From contig NZ_CP082780.1 in the NCBI RefSeq assembly GCF_019915265.1, positions 2,294,001-2,358,000 of the forward strand: DNA of 64,000 bases, read 5' to 3'. This document shows, piece after piece, positions 8,908-18,162 of the stretch. This DNA is from Bacillus aquiflavi. GTDB taxonomy: Bacteria > Bacillota > Bacilli > Bacillales > Cytobacillaceae. A program made the position numbers and the translations under genes. Numbering within the stretch: the first letter of the stretch is position 1; each line of letters begins with the position of its first letter. The notes beneath the pieces are model-generated. The model was not told the origin of the DNA and searched no databases. It worked only from the letters and a program-made list of their open reading frames with translations.

Positions 8908-9171
8908 CATTTAAAAATTTTTAAATATATCATATTATACAAATATAATATAATCCATAAGTTGAGAATATAGGCAATTTAAGTTATTATTAATATAAAA
9001 GAATGGAGATATCTATTGATTTAGTTAACATTAACCTCAATTCTTTTTTACAAAAATAAAAAAGAGTACAATAACCTATTTGCAAACTACAGAGTTATTC
9101 AGTAAAATAAATAAAAACAGTAAAAGTAATAAGTAGGAGAATTGGTATATAGCGGTATTAAAGGATAAAAA

Positions 9172-9202
9172 AAGTTTACTTCTATATGTAAGAAGTAAAC
9201 TT
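9172..9202 (-). terminator. terminator of the yqxD-dnaG-sigA operon
   Basis: A perfect 12-bp inverted repeat (AAGTTTACTTCT / AGAAGTAAACTT, 7-base loop) is followed on the minus strand by seven T. About 140 bases separate it from the sigA stop; that interval holds a copy of a dispersed repeat (9207-9287). Confidence 0.88.
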
Positions 9203-9206
9203 AGAT

Positions 9207-9287
9207 GTGAGCAAACACACTCGCATTTTTTGTTGAAGCTAATAAAACAATATTCGCCCGACTGACAAACATCTGATTCGTTTGGGG
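9207..9287. repeat. dispersed 3'-UTR repeat, copy B (sigA)
   Basis: Shares in the same order with 32287-32381 the blocks TTAGA, TGAG, AAAC, TCGCAT, GTTG, TATTCGC, ACTGACAAA and a final GGGG. It lies between the sigA stop codon and its terminator. Confidence 0.6.
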
Positions 9288-9345
9288 AAATGGAACCTTA
9301 TAAGCGTCAAGAAAAAAATTCGAGCTAGATTGGTTCAATCAATAC

Positions 9346-10470
9346 TTATTCTAAAAAATCCTTTAACCGTTTACTCCGGCTTGGATGTCTTAATTTACGC
9401 AACGCTTTTGCCTCGATTTGCCGTATTCGTTCACGAGTAACACCAAATACTTTACCGACTTCTTCTAAAGTACGAGTACGTCCATCATCAAGGCCGAAGC
9501 GTAGCCGGAGAACATTTTCTTCTCGATCTGTTAAAGTATCGAGAACATCTTCAAGCTGTTCTTTTAATAACTCGTAGGCCGCATGATCTGAAGGAGAAGT
9601 TGCATCTTGATCCTCAATAAAATCACCTAGGTGAGAATCATCTTCTTCTCCAATCGGAGTTTCTAATGATACTGGCTCTTGAGCGATTTTTAAAATTTCA
9701 CGAACTTTTTCTGGAGTTAAATCCATATCTTCAGCAATTTCTTCTGGTGTAGGTTCACGACCAAGATCTTGCAATAATTGGCGCTGTACACGAATAAGCT
9801 TGTTTATCGTTTCAACCATATGAACAGGAATACGAATCGTTCTTGCCTGATCAGCAATTGCACGAGTGATCGCTTGACGTATCCACCAAGTTGCATACGT
9901 ACTAAACTTATATCCCTTTTCATAATCGAATTTTTCGACAGCTTTAATTAAACCCATATTGCCTTCTTGGATCAAATCTAAGAAAAGCATACCGCGTCCA
10001 ACATATCTCTTAGCAATACTTACGACAAGACGAAGGTTTGCTTCAGCAAGACGACGCTTTGCTTCTTCGTCACCCTGTTCAATTCGTTTTGCAAGCTCGA
10101 CCTCTTCTTCAGCAGATAATAGATCCACTCGACCGATTTCTTTCAAATACATTCGTACTGGATCGTTTATTTTCACACCTGGGGGGACACTTAAATCATT
10201 TAAATCAAATTCTTCTTCCTCTTTCGACAGCTCTTGGTGATTCGGATCACTCTCTTCATTATCTCCGGTAAGTTCAATACCTTGATCACTTAAGTGTTCA
10301 TAAAACTCATCAATTTGATGAGAATCGAGTTCAAAATTGGACAAACGATCGGCAATTACCTCATAAGCAAGGTCACCGCGCTTTTTTCCCAGTTCAGTCA
10401 ATTGATCCTTCACTTGTTCAAAAGTTAATTCAGAATCAATTTCTTTTGAATGCGCTGATTTTTCAGCCAT
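9346..10470 (-). CDS. sigA: RNA polymerase primary sigma factor SigA
   Basis: A 374-residue housekeeping sigma factor (RpoD). An acidic region 1.1-like N-terminus precedes region 1.2 ([11 protein letters not shown]), region 2 with the -10 recognition segment ([18 protein letters not shown]), region 3, and region 4 with the helix-turn-helix ([20 protein letters not shown]). Start ATG at 10470 follows GGAGGAGG at ideal spacing; an upstream in-frame start would place that site inside the gene. Last gene of the yqxD-dnaG-sigA operon, 45 bases after dnaG. Confidence 0.97.
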   Translation of the reverse strand: MAEKSAHSKEIDSELTFEQVKDQLTELGKKRGDLAYEVIADRLSNFELDSHQIDEFYEHLSDQGIELTGDNEESDPNHQELSKEEEEFDLNDLSVPPGVKINDPVRMYLKEIGRVDLLSAEEEVELAKRIEQGDEEAKRRLAEANLRLVVSIAKRYVGRGMLFLDLIQEGNMGLIKAVEKFDYEKGYKFSTYATWWIRQAITRAIADQARTIRIPVHMVETINKLIRVQRQLLQDLGREPTPEEIAEDMDLTPEKVREILKIAQEPVSLETPIGEEDDSHLGDFIEDQDATSPSDHAAYELLKEQLEDVLDTLTDREENVLRLRFGLDDGRTRTLEEVGKVFGVTRERIRQIEAKALRKLRHPSRSKRLKDFLE

Positions 10471-10515
10471 TTGTCCTCCTCCTTCCAAAATCATTACAGT
10501 AAAACTTGCCACTAT

Positions 10516-12321
10516 TTATAGTGATTTCCTTAATTGGATAATTTCCATCGCAATCGTTGCAGCTTTTAAAAAATCTTTCTGACGTTCTGCTTCCTTTTCT
10601 TCTACTTCTTTTTCTCTTATCTTTAACATCTTTTGATAATTCAACACCTGTTTAATATAATCTGATAATTCTTGCTCAGATAATTCATCACTAATCGACA
10701 TCATTTCGATATTAGCAACAATTCTTTTTAGTTTACCATCTTGTAGAAAAGTTATAAATGCACTTGGATTCGGATCATGTCCTTCTTCATAAAATCCGAG
10801 TAAATATGTGAAAATTGCTTGGTGTTCATCGATGTTAAAAGTATTGCCTTGAAGTAGTTGTTGTACTTTATATGCTAAGTCGATGCTTCGAAGCATATGG
10901 GCAATTAAATGCCTTTCTGCTGTATGGTAAGCAGGTTTTAATTGATTTAGGTGACTGCTCAAAAACATGTCTTTTTGTAATGTTTTCTGTTTTTCACCGT
11001 TTCTTTTTCTTGCAAAATATATTTGCCTCTGCTGTTGTTTTAATGCCTCTAAAGAAAGGGAAAACTCAGTCGCTAGCTGCCGTAAATAATGATCCCTCTC
11101 AACAGCCTTATCGAGCATACTAATTTCTTTTAATACCTCTTCTATATAAAGAAGCTGATCTCCTTCATTCTGAAGGTTTTTTCCACGCCGATAGTATTGC
11201 AGTTTAAAGGACATAACCGTCAAACTTGCCCCTATTACATCGTTTCGAAATTTATCTTTACCGTATTGTTTAATGTAGTCATCAGGGTCATAACCTTCAG
11301 GCAGCATTGCTATTTTTACATTACAGCCAGCTTCTTCTAACATGGTGGCAGCTCGATATGCCGCTTCGACTCCTGCTTGATCAGAGTCATAACATATTGT
11401 TACAAAGTTGCTGTTTCGTCGTATCGTTGCTACATGGGCTTCTGTTAAAGAAGTTCCCATCGTCGCAACTCCGTTTAAAACATCAGAACTATATGCTGAG
11501 ATTACATCTGCAAAACCTTCAAACAACACAACTTGCTCGGTTTTACGGATTGATTGCCTTGCTAAATGGAAATTGTATAAAATTTTACTCTTATTAAAGA
11601 TTGCCGTCTCAGGGCTGTTTAAATATTTAGGTTCTTCTGTCCCCAGCGACCTCCCCGAAAAAGCAATCGTATTTCCTTTATGATCAATAATTGGAAACAT
11701 AATTCGATTTCGAAAACGATCAAAATATGATTGTGTTTTTTCCCTTTTAATGATCAATCCGGTTTTTTCCAAAAAAGAAACAGAATAACCTCGTCTAGTT
11801 AAAAAATTCGTCATAAAATCCCATGAATCTAAAGCATAGCCAATTTGAAACTTTTCAAGTGATTCTTTTGTAAATCCTCTTTCATGTAAATATTCAAAAG
11901 CATGTTGACCATCTTTTGTATTGACAAGAAGATGATGGTAAAATTTACGCAATAGCTCATGAACCTCGATCATTCGCTTTGTTTCTTTTGAGACAGCACT
12001 TTCCTTCTTTAAGGAGGAAGAAATTGTTGGTAGATCAATGTTTCCCTTACTTGCAAGCTTTTGAACAGCTTCAATAAAAGTTATTCCTTCAATATCCATT
12101 AAAAAAGAAAAAACATCCCCACCTGCACCGCATCCAAAACAGTGAAAAATTTGTTTATCTGGTGAAACGGAGAATGACGGTGTGTTTTCCCCATGGAAAG
12201 GACATAATCCAAAATAGTTTCGACCCTGCTTTTTTAGTTGGACATGTTCACCTATAACATCGACAATATCAACTGAGTGACGAATTTCACTTAATTTTTC
12301 TTCAGAAATCCGCTCTGTCAT
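10516..12321 (-). CDS. dnaG: DNA primase
   Basis: A 601-residue primase that makes RNA primers for replication. The N-terminal zinc ribbon (CPFH and CFGCG motifs), the catalytic core with TOPRIM residues (VLFEGFADV and YDSDQAG) and a helicase-binding C-terminal domain are all recognisable. Start ATG at 12321 follows TGGAG; a TTG seven codons earlier would overlap that site. It sits in the macromolecular-synthesis operon between yqxD and sigA. Confidence 0.96.
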   Translation of the reverse strand: MTERISEEKLSEIRHSVDIVDVIGEHVQLKKQGRNYFGLCPFHGENTPSFSVSPDKQIFHCFGCGAGGDVFSFLMDIEGITFIEAVQKLASKGNIDLPTISSSLKKESAVSKETKRMIEVHELLRKFYHHLLVNTKDGQHAFEYLHERGFTKESLEKFQIGYALDSWDFMTNFLTRRGYSVSFLEKTGLIIKREKTQSYFDRFRNRIMFPIIDHKGNTIAFSGRSLGTEEPKYLNSPETAIFNKSKILYNFHLARQSIRKTEQVVLFEGFADVISAYSSDVLNGVATMGTSLTEAHVATIRRNSNFVTICYDSDQAGVEAAYRAATMLEEAGCNVKIAMLPEGYDPDDYIKQYGKDKFRNDVIGASLTVMSFKLQYYRRGKNLQNEGDQLLYIEEVLKEISMLDKAVERDHYLRQLATEFSLSLEALKQQQRQIYFARKRNGEKQKTLQKDMFLSSHLNQLKPAYHTAERHLIAHMLRSIDLAYKVQQLLQGNTFNIDEHQAIFTYLLGFYEEGHDPNPSAFITFLQDGKLKRIVANIEMMSISDELSEQELSDYIKQVLNYQKMLKIREKEVEEKEAERQKDFLKAATIAMEIIQLRKSL

Positions 12322-12364
12322 GAAAACAACTCCATTTAACAATTCACATATTCGCTAAAAAAAA

Positions 12365-12832
12365 TTAAAATCCTTCTTTTTCCGACAAAATTTTTATTAA
12401 TTGTTCTTTAAATCTTTTTCTATCTTGTAAATTAAAACGTTTTGGGCCTTTACCATAAATACCATTTCGTCGTGCCTTAGCAGCTAAATAACGCATATGT
12501 AGCGCTGTAGAGATGAATTTTTCCTCAAATAACATTCCCCTTGGGGATAGCACATGAACTTCTTTCACAAGAAGAGAAGATGCAAGACCAATATCGTGTG
12601 TTACGACAATATCACCATGACTAACATGATTTAAAATATATAGATCAACTTCCTCTTTTCTATTGTCTACATACACCCAATTTTGTGTAAATGTATCATT
12701 TATCATGTGGGCATATGATGCTACGAAGATGATTTCAACTGTAAATAATTTCCCAATTTCGACAATTTCCGCTTTAACTGGACAAGCATCTGCATCAACA
12801 AATAAAGTCGGAATGTCATGTTCATTTATAAT
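12365..12832 (-). CDS. yqxD: YqxD/YaiI family protein (DUF188), probable AUU start
   Basis: A PIN-like DUF188 protein of unknown function. The family N-terminus is intact in frame (FVDADACPVKAEIVE, then VASYAHM, DNRKEEVDLYI and THDIGLAS) as far as 12832, but there is no ATG, GTG or TTG before the internal Met at 12706. An ATT at 12830-12832 lies nine bases after GGAG and would give 155 residues. The nearby ATG at 12823-12825 is in another frame and too far from that site. Either a rare AUU start or a one-base error near the start. First gene of the dnaG-sigA operon. Confidence 0.75.
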   Translation of the reverse strand: MINEHDIPTLFVDADACPVKAEIVEIGKLFTVEIIFVASYAHMINDTFTQNWVYVDNRKEEVDLYILNHVSHGDIVVTHDIGLASSLLVKEVHVLSPRGMLFEEKFISTALHMRYLAAKARRNGIYGKGPKRFNLQDRKRFKEQLIKILSEKEGF

Positions 12833-12888
12833 TCTACATCACTCCATGTATTCCTTCTTTGCAGGAATGAACTTTACTATCGAAAAAT

Positions 12889-12896
12889 TGTCGAAA
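12889..12896 (+). promoter_or_regulatory. possible Spo0A box in the yqxD leader
   Basis: TTGTCGAA contains the consensus 0A box TGTCGAA. It lies between the presumed promoter and the yqxD start. A single match of this length can be chance. Confidence 0.35.
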
Positions 12897-12939
12897 AAAA
12901 TTTCCCCATCTTCCTTGACATCTGACTATAAATAGTTTA

Positions 12940-12954
12940 TTCGTTCAGAACGAA
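12940..12954. promoter_or_regulatory. dyad in the yqxD-dnaG-sigA leader
   Basis: A perfect 15-bp dyad, TTCGTTC-A-GAACGAA, lies downstream of a TATAAT-type -10 (12993-12998). It could be a repressor site or a leader hairpin; it does not match the LexA spacing. Confidence 0.4.
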
Positions 12955-12992
12955 CTCTAAACCTAAGAAATTTATTTTTATCACAATTTTTT

Positions 12993-13021
12993 ATTATAGT
13001 ATACAAATGTGGATATTACCA
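12993..13021 (-). promoter_or_regulatory. possible promoter of yqxD-dnaG-sigA
   Basis: Minus-strand TATAAT (12993-12998) with a weak -35 TGGTAA 17 bases upstream. It would give a leader of about 150 bases before yqxD. Confidence 0.45.
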
Positions 13022-13050
13022 CTGTTTTTGCTTGATGAGGACAGAGAAAA

Positions 13051-13071
13051 GGAATTGGATAAACCAATTCC
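13051..13071 (-). terminator. probable yqfL terminator
   Basis: A perfect 8-bp inverted repeat (GGAATTGG / CCAATTCC, 5-base loop) is followed on the minus strand by TTTTCTCT. It lies 150 bases past the yqfL stop, with repeat copy C in between. Confidence 0.6.
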
Positions 13072-13075
13072 ATCA

Positions 13076-13132
13076 GACTATTGACTTACGGTCGTATTGC
13101 TTGCTTATCATGAACGACAATTGCGTTTTTCT
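13076..13132. repeat. dispersed 3'-UTR repeat, copy C (yqfL)
   Basis: Shares with 32287-32333 the ordered blocks AGACT, TTGA, ACG-TCG-AT, CTT, GCTTAT and GAAC-AC. Like the other copies it lies between a stop codon and the following hairpin. Confidence 0.5.
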
Positions 13133-13220
13133 AATTGTTGAGCCAATTGCTTTATATATTGTATTTAAATTGTCGATGAACTAAATGGAGTAAATAAACT
13201 AACTCCATTTATACATTAAG

Positions 13221-14027
13221 CTATTTATTTTTATCAACAAGATTCATAATCATACTTGCTGTTTCTTCGACAGCCTTATTTGTTACATCAATAACAGGAC
13301 ATCCGATTTTTGAAACAACTTGCTCAAAATAATGTAATTCTTTTTTTATTCGTTCAATATTTGCATAAATTGCTTGATCATTTAAGCCTAATGATTTTAA
13401 CCGCTCACGTCGAATATGATTAAGCTTATCAGGACTAATTTTTAATCCAATACACTTTTTCGCTTGGACTAGGAATAATTCTTCAGGAGGATCTACTTCT
13501 GGAACAAGCGGAACATTTGCGACTTTATACCGCTTATGAGCCAAATATTGGGAAAGTGGTGTTTTCGATGTTCTCGATACCCCAACAAGAACAATATCTG
13601 CTTTTAAAATCCCCCTTGGGTCTCTACCATCATCATATTTAACTGCAAACTCAATCGCTTCAATTTTTTTAAAATAATGAGCATCGAGCTTTCGAACAAG
13701 TCCTGGTTCATATAGTGGTGTTTTCCCACATACTTGCTGGATTTTATCCATTAATGGTCCAATTAAATCACATACTTCAATCGTTTCCTTTTCCGCTAAC
13801 TCTCGTATATAGTTGCGCATCTCTGGCTTTACAAGTGTATAAGCAATCATTGCATGATCTAATTTTGCTAAAGAAATCACTTCAGCAATATCTGATTTAT
13901 CTTCAACGTACGGAAAACGCTTAATTGTAATGCCCGAGCCATTAAATTGACTAACTGCTGCTTTTGTTACAAGTTCCGCTGTCTCTCCAACAGAGTCAGA
14001 AACAACATATATGATTGGCATATTCAC
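13221..14027 (-). CDS. yqfL: PPDK regulatory kinase/phosphorylase family protein
   Basis: A 268-residue DUF299 protein (bifunctional kinase/pyrophosphorylase family). It shows the N-terminal [12 protein letters not shown] motif, the P-loop-like [11 protein letters not shown] (~155) and [12 protein letters not shown]. In B. subtilis the partner CcpN needs YqfL as a positive modulator. The GTG at codon four (giving MNMPIIYV) is the likely start, about ten bases after GGAGGAG. It lies 31 bases after ccpN in the same transcription unit. Confidence 0.9.
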   Translation of the reverse strand: MNMPIIYVVSDSVGETAELVTKAAVSQFNGSGITIKRFPYVEDKSDIAEVISLAKLDHAMIAYTLVKPEMRNYIRELAEKETIEVCDLIGPLMDKIQQVCGKTPLYEPGLVRKLDAHYFKKIEAIEFAVKYDDGRDPRGILKADIVLVGVSRTSKTPLSQYLAHKRYKVANVPLVPEVDPPEELFLVQAKKCIGLKISPDKLNHIRRERLKSLGLNDQAIYANIERIKKELHYFEQVVSKIGCPVIDVTNKAVEETASMIMNLVDKNK

Positions 14028-14058
14028 GGCTATCACACTCCTCCTCTAATCTATCAGG

Positions 14059-14697
14059 CTAGTCATCATTCGCAAGGGCAACAAAGGCTTTCGTTATATT
14101 TGTTTTTGTAATTCTGCCTATCACCTCATACCCTTTTGATGTTTCTTTGACGACAGGCATCGCATCGATCTGCTTTTCAATTAATCTATCTGCCACTTCA
14201 ATTAGTGGGTCTTCTTTTTGACACATTGCAATATTGGGCATTCTCGTCATGATGATATTAACTGGAAGAGTCGTTAGCTCTTGGTTTCCGATACTAGCTC
14301 GCAATAAATCTTTACGTGATAAAACACCAACTAAAATTCCTGTCCCATCAACAACAAACAACGTTCCTACATCTTCTAAGAACATTGTACAAATCGCATC
14401 ATAAACAGAAACACTTTCATTTACAACAACTGGAATTGATTGATAATCTTTTACACAGATTTTTTTTTTTTTTAAGTTCTCTGTCAATAGCTGTGTACCT
14501 GTTTTACCTGTATAAAAATAGCCAACCCGAGGTCTTGCGTCTAAAAATCCTGCCATTGTTAATATCGCTAAATCTGGTCGTAAAGTAGCTCTAGTTAAAT
14601 TCAATCGATCAGCAATATGTTCACCTGTTATTGGTCCATTTTCTTTAACGATTTGTAAAATTTGTTCCTGACGTTTATTAAGTTCGATTTTTCTCAC
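14059..14697 (-). CDS. ccpN: CcpN transcriptional repressor
   Basis: A 212-residue repressor of gluconeogenic genes in glycolytic conditions. An N-terminal winged helix (~1-60, GEHIADRLNLTRATLRPDLAIL) is followed by a linker and two CBS domains that bind nucleotides. It starts at GTG with little spacing from a weak AGGCG, so its ribosome-binding site is unusual. The linker LKKKKI is encoded by a 14-A run (minus strand, 14460-14473). A TATAAT lies in the upstream region. Confidence 0.92.
   Translation of the reverse strand: MRKIELNKRQEQILQIVKENGPITGEHIADRLNLTRATLRPDLAILTMAGFLDARPRVGYFYTGKTGTQLLTENLKKKKICVKDYQSIPVVVNESVSVYDAICTMFLEDVGTLFVVDGTGILVGVLSRKDLLRASIGNQELTTLPVNIIMTRMPNIAMCQKEDPLIEVADRLIEKQIDAMPVVKETSKGYEVIGRITKTNITKAFVALANDD
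14460..14473 (-). repeat. 14-base homopolymer inside ccpN
   Basis: Fourteen consecutive A on the coding strand encode part of the linker between the DNA-binding and CBS domains. The frame is kept as sequenced; a one-base change would truncate the protein before the CBS domains. Confidence 0.95.
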
Positions 14698-14836
14698 CGC
14701 CTAACAATCCAGTTAAATATGTTATACTTTATTACCATTATTATATACTATTTATTTGAAATAGAAAGGGAATTTAATCTTGGAAAGTGGAGATTGAGCA
14801 AATTTATTGCTCAGTAAAACACATTTATTTTCAATA

Positions 14837-14869
14837 AAACAGAGCCTATCTACTAAGCAGGCTCTGTTT
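14837..14869 (-). terminator. glyQ-glyS terminator
   Basis: A perfect 11-bp inverted repeat (AAACAGAGCCT / AGGCTCTGTTT, 11-base loop) ends in TTTT on the minus strand, 16 bases after the glyS stop. Confidence 0.85.
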
Positions 14870-14884
14870 AGAATCATTTAATTA

Positions 14885-16958
14885 TTATTTAACTATAATT
14901 TTATTTACATTTGCAAATGTAATGATTAATTGCGCGAGTTCATTGAGCTGATTGAGGCGATTGTTGCGAATCTTCTTATCCTCCGCCATCACCATCGTAT
15001 GATCAAAGTACTGATTAATCTCTGGCTTTAATGAGACAAGGAGTTGGTAGTACTCATGCTCTGATTTTACAGCATTCAAACTTATTTTTACTTTTTCAAT
15101 CTTTTCATGTAGTTCTAGTTCAAAATTATTTTCAAATAATGAGCTGTCAACTTCCCCGCTCTTTTCTTGTTTTTGAGAAATATTTAACACACGGCTTAAT
15201 GCTTCAATGTTTTCTTTAAAATCCAGAGAATCCTTCTCTTTTTCTAGAATATCAGAACGTTTAATGAGAGAAGGAATCGAGCCAATCGTACCACCAATCA
15301 CAGCTTCAATTAAATCATATCGAATTCCGGCGTCTTGCAATAAATGCTTTATTCGAAGCTTAAAAAAAGTGAATGATTTGGCTTTCAACTTGTGTGATAT
15401 CTCCTTGTAAAATACCATCCTCTTTAACAAAATGCAATGATGTTGCAACTAGCTCTTCTATTTCTATTTCCCATTTTTGATTTAAAAGAGTGTCAATGAT
15501 TCCAGCCGCTTGTCGTCTTAATGCATATGGATCTTGCGAACCGGTTGGAGTAACTCCAATTGCAAAAAATGACACGATCGTATCTAGCTTATCTGCAATA
15601 GCAAGCGTAGCACCAATGTGCGTTTGTGGAGTATGATCATCTGCATTCCGCGGCATGTAATGTTCATTAATCGCCTTTGCTACATCGGCATTTTCTCCTT
15701 TTTGTAGGGCATATTTTTCCCCCATAAACCCTTGAAGTTCGGGAAACTCATTCACCATATTTGTTACAAGGTCAAATTTACATATTTCCGCAGCACGATC
15801 AACTAGCTGTAGTTCAGTTTTCGAAAATTCCAATTGATTTGCTAGCCAACTAGTTAACTTTCGAACGCGGTTCGTTTTATCGATCATGGTTCCAATATTT
15901 TCATGATAAACAACCTTTTCAAGCTTCTTTAATGCAGTAGAAATTTCTAACTGTTGATCTTCTTTATAGAAAAAGTCCGCATCAGCCAGTCGAGCCCGCA
16001 ACACTTTTTCATTCCCTTTCGCAACGATATCTATATGGTTTTGATCCCCATTTCGAACGGTTATAAAATATGGAAGGAGCTTTCCATCAGGTGATTTTAC
16101 CGGAAAATAACGTTGATGCTCCTTCATTGATGTGATTAATACTTCTTCTGGTAAATTTAAAAAGCTGTCATCGAACTTACCGAACAAAGCTGTCGGATAT
16201 TCTACTAAATTATTTACTTCCTCAAGAAGATCTTCATCAATTAGAATAACCCAATCATTTTTCATTTGAATTTGTTCTATTTGTGAGCGAATCATTTCTT
16301 TTCTTTTTGCTGGATCAACGACAACAAACTCTTTTAATAAAAGAGAGGCATATTCATTACAATTAGTAATTTCAGTTTCTTTACCAAGAAAACGATGTCC
16401 AAACGTTATTCGATTTGTTTTCACATTTGTAATCGAAAATGGAATAATATCAGTTCCAAATAGTGCTACAATCCATTTAATAGGCCGAATATAACGAAGA
16501 TCTTGATTAGCCCAACGCATCGTCTTTGGAAAATGTAAGCTAGTAATTACATTTTTAAGATCTGGTAAAAGTTGTAATGTTTTTTGACCTTTAATAAATT
16601 TATTTACAAAAGCATACTCTACTCCATTTATTTCTTTAAAATAGATATCTTCTACTGTCATTCCTTGGCCACGGCTAAAACCAACTGCTGCTTTTGACCA
16701 ATTTCCGCTTTTATCAACGGTAATTTTCTTTGAAGGTCCTTTCGCTTCAACTTGAATATCTTCTTGTGCTTCAGCCACATCTTTTATTAACACGGCAAGG
16801 CGACGCGGAGTAGAAAATGCTTCAACTTCTCCAAAAATAATTTTTTTTTCAGATAACCATTTTGTTATTTTTTCAGAAAACTGATTCATCGAATTAGTCA
16901 CAAATCTTGCTGGCAGTTCTTCAAGACCAATTTCTATAAGGAGATCTTGTTTATTCAT
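14885..16958 (-). CDS. glyS: glycyl-tRNA synthetase beta subunit, frameshifted as sequenced
   Basis: The beta subunit of the alpha2-beta2 glycyl-tRNA synthetase. The first frame (532 codons) ends at TAA (15360-15362) just after I-I-H-F-F. The remaining 158 residues continue in the next frame as K-L-R-I-K-H-L-L and carry the normal C-terminal domain. Removing one T from the T7 run (15362-15368) restores a 690-residue protein of ordinary family length. The site reads CAC-UUU-UUU-UAA-G, where a +1 slip would re-pair tRNA-Phe perfectly. As the protein is essential, sequencing error or recoding is likelier than a dead gene. It overlaps glyQ by 8 bases. Confidence 0.9.
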
Positions 16959-17841
16959 TTTCCAGTTCCTCCTTTTTCTTTAACATTGGAAAACCAAGCT
17001 TTTCTCGTTCTTCATAGAATGTCTTCGCTATTTTTCTAGCTAAGCTCCGGCATCTTGCAAGATAGCCTGTTCGTTCAGTAACGGAAATCGCCCCCCGTGC
17101 ATCTAAAAGATTAAAAGTATGTGAGCACTTTAATACATAGTCGTACGCTGGATGAACTAATCCCTCATCCATTTGGCGATGAGCTTCTTTTTCATAAATA
17201 TTAAATAAGTGAAATAACATTTCAGGATCTGATGTTTCAAATGTATATTTTGAATGTTCATATTCAGGCTGAAGAAATATATCCCGAACTGTAAATCCGT
17301 TCGTCCATTCTAAATCAAATACATTTTCTTTTTCTTGAATGTATGATGCAAGTCGTTCAATTCCATAAGTAATTTCAACGGAGACAGGTTTACAATCTAA
17401 TCCACCTACTTGTTGAAAATAAGTAAATTGGGTAATTTCCATGCCATCAAGCCACACTTCCCACCCCAATCCAGCACAACCTAATGATGGGTTTTCCCAG
17501 TTATCTTCAACAAATCGAATATCATGCTCAAGCGGGTTAATCCCCAAAGCTTTAAGTGAATCAAGATACAACTCTTGAATATTATCAGGAGATGGCTTCA
17601 TAATGACTTGAAATTGATGGTGCTGGTAAAGGCGATTTGGATTTTCTCCGTAGCGTCCATCAGCTGGACGACGCGATGGTTCAACGTACGCAACATTCCA
17701 TGGTTCAGGGCCAATTGCTCTTAAAAACGTATAAGGGCTCATTGTACCTGCTCCTTTTTCAACATCATATGCCTGCATTAATATGCAGCCTTCGGTAGAC
17801 CAATGCTTTTGAAGCATTAAAATCATTTCTTGTATATTCAT
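16951..17841 (-). CDS. glyQ: glycyl-tRNA synthetase alpha subunit
   Basis: A 296-residue catalytic alpha subunit that, with GlyS, charges tRNA-Gly. The class II core motifs are strongly conserved ([46 protein letters not shown]). The ATG at 17841 follows GGAGG by eight bases; a GTG three codons earlier is too close. Expression is set by the glycine T-box immediately upstream. Confidence 0.97.
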   Translation of the reverse strand: MNIQEMILMLQKHWSTEGCILMQAYDVEKGAGTMSPYTFLRAIGPEPWNVAYVEPSRRPADGRYGENPNRLYQHHQFQVIMKPSPDNIQELYLDSLKALGINPLEHDIRFVEDNWENPSLGCAGLGWEVWLDGMEITQFTYFQQVGGLDCKPVSVEITYGIERLASYIQEKENVFDLEWTNGFTVRDIFLQPEYEHSKYTFETSDPEMLFHLFNIYEKEAHRQMDEGLVHPAYDYVLKCSHTFNLLDARGAISVTERTGYLARCRSLARKIAKTFYEEREKLGFPMLKKKEELENE

Positions 17842-17886
17842 TAAAAACACCTCCGAAAATGATCGACAATTTTAGTCAACTTAAAT

Positions 17887-18119
17887 AAAAAACTCCCGTC
17901 TCTATGCTTAACGCATAGGGACGGGAGTTGTTACCCGCGGTTCCACCCTACTTGCCATCATATTCAAAACATATGATTAGCCTCTTTATGTCTAAGCGAC
18001 AAAACATGCTCCAGAACGCCTTCCTTAATGCTCTATACCCTAGCTCTCACCATCCTAGGTTCGCTTTTATAAAGGCCATTAAGTACTCCTTTCCTTCACA
18101 GCACAAAAAAATAATTTTA
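17887..18119 (-). promoter_or_regulatory. glycine T-box leader of glyQ-glyS
   Basis: The minus strand carries the T-box core GGGTGGAACCGCGGG (17933-17947) followed by a strong terminator (stem about 17890-17929: AACTCCCGTC / GACGGGAGTT, then six T). Upstream is a stem I with arms ACTTAATG and CATTAAGG and the typical GGATGGTGAGAGC apical region. The triplet GGC on the 3' side of stem I (18018-18020) is a glycine codon and fits the specifier. Uncharged tRNA-Gly would favour the antiterminator. Confidence 0.93.
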
Positions 18120-18125
18120 ATAAAA

Positions 18126-18154
18126 ATTTTAACTGAATAATATTTTCTTGTCAA
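18126..18154 (-). promoter_or_regulatory. sigma-A promoter of the glyQ T-box
   Basis: A perfect TTGACA (18149-18154) and TAAAAT (18126-18131) are separated by 17 bases on the minus strand. Transcription should begin near 18119. Confidence 0.85.
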
Positions 18155-18162
18155 TGTCATAC

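Noticed and set aside
9207-9232. Plus-strand terminator-like hairpin GTGAG/CTCGC plus T6
   Set aside because: No plus-strand gene precedes it; the sequence is better explained as part of the dispersed repeat.
12939-12955. LexA box in the sigA leader
   Set aside because: The dyad has GTTC-N-GAAC order and spacing, opposite to the GAAC-N4-GTTC LexA site.
14795-14813. TGAGCAA/TTGCTCA hairpin as a second glyS terminator
   Set aside because: No U-run and it lies beyond a complete terminator; it could be upstream sequence of ccpN.
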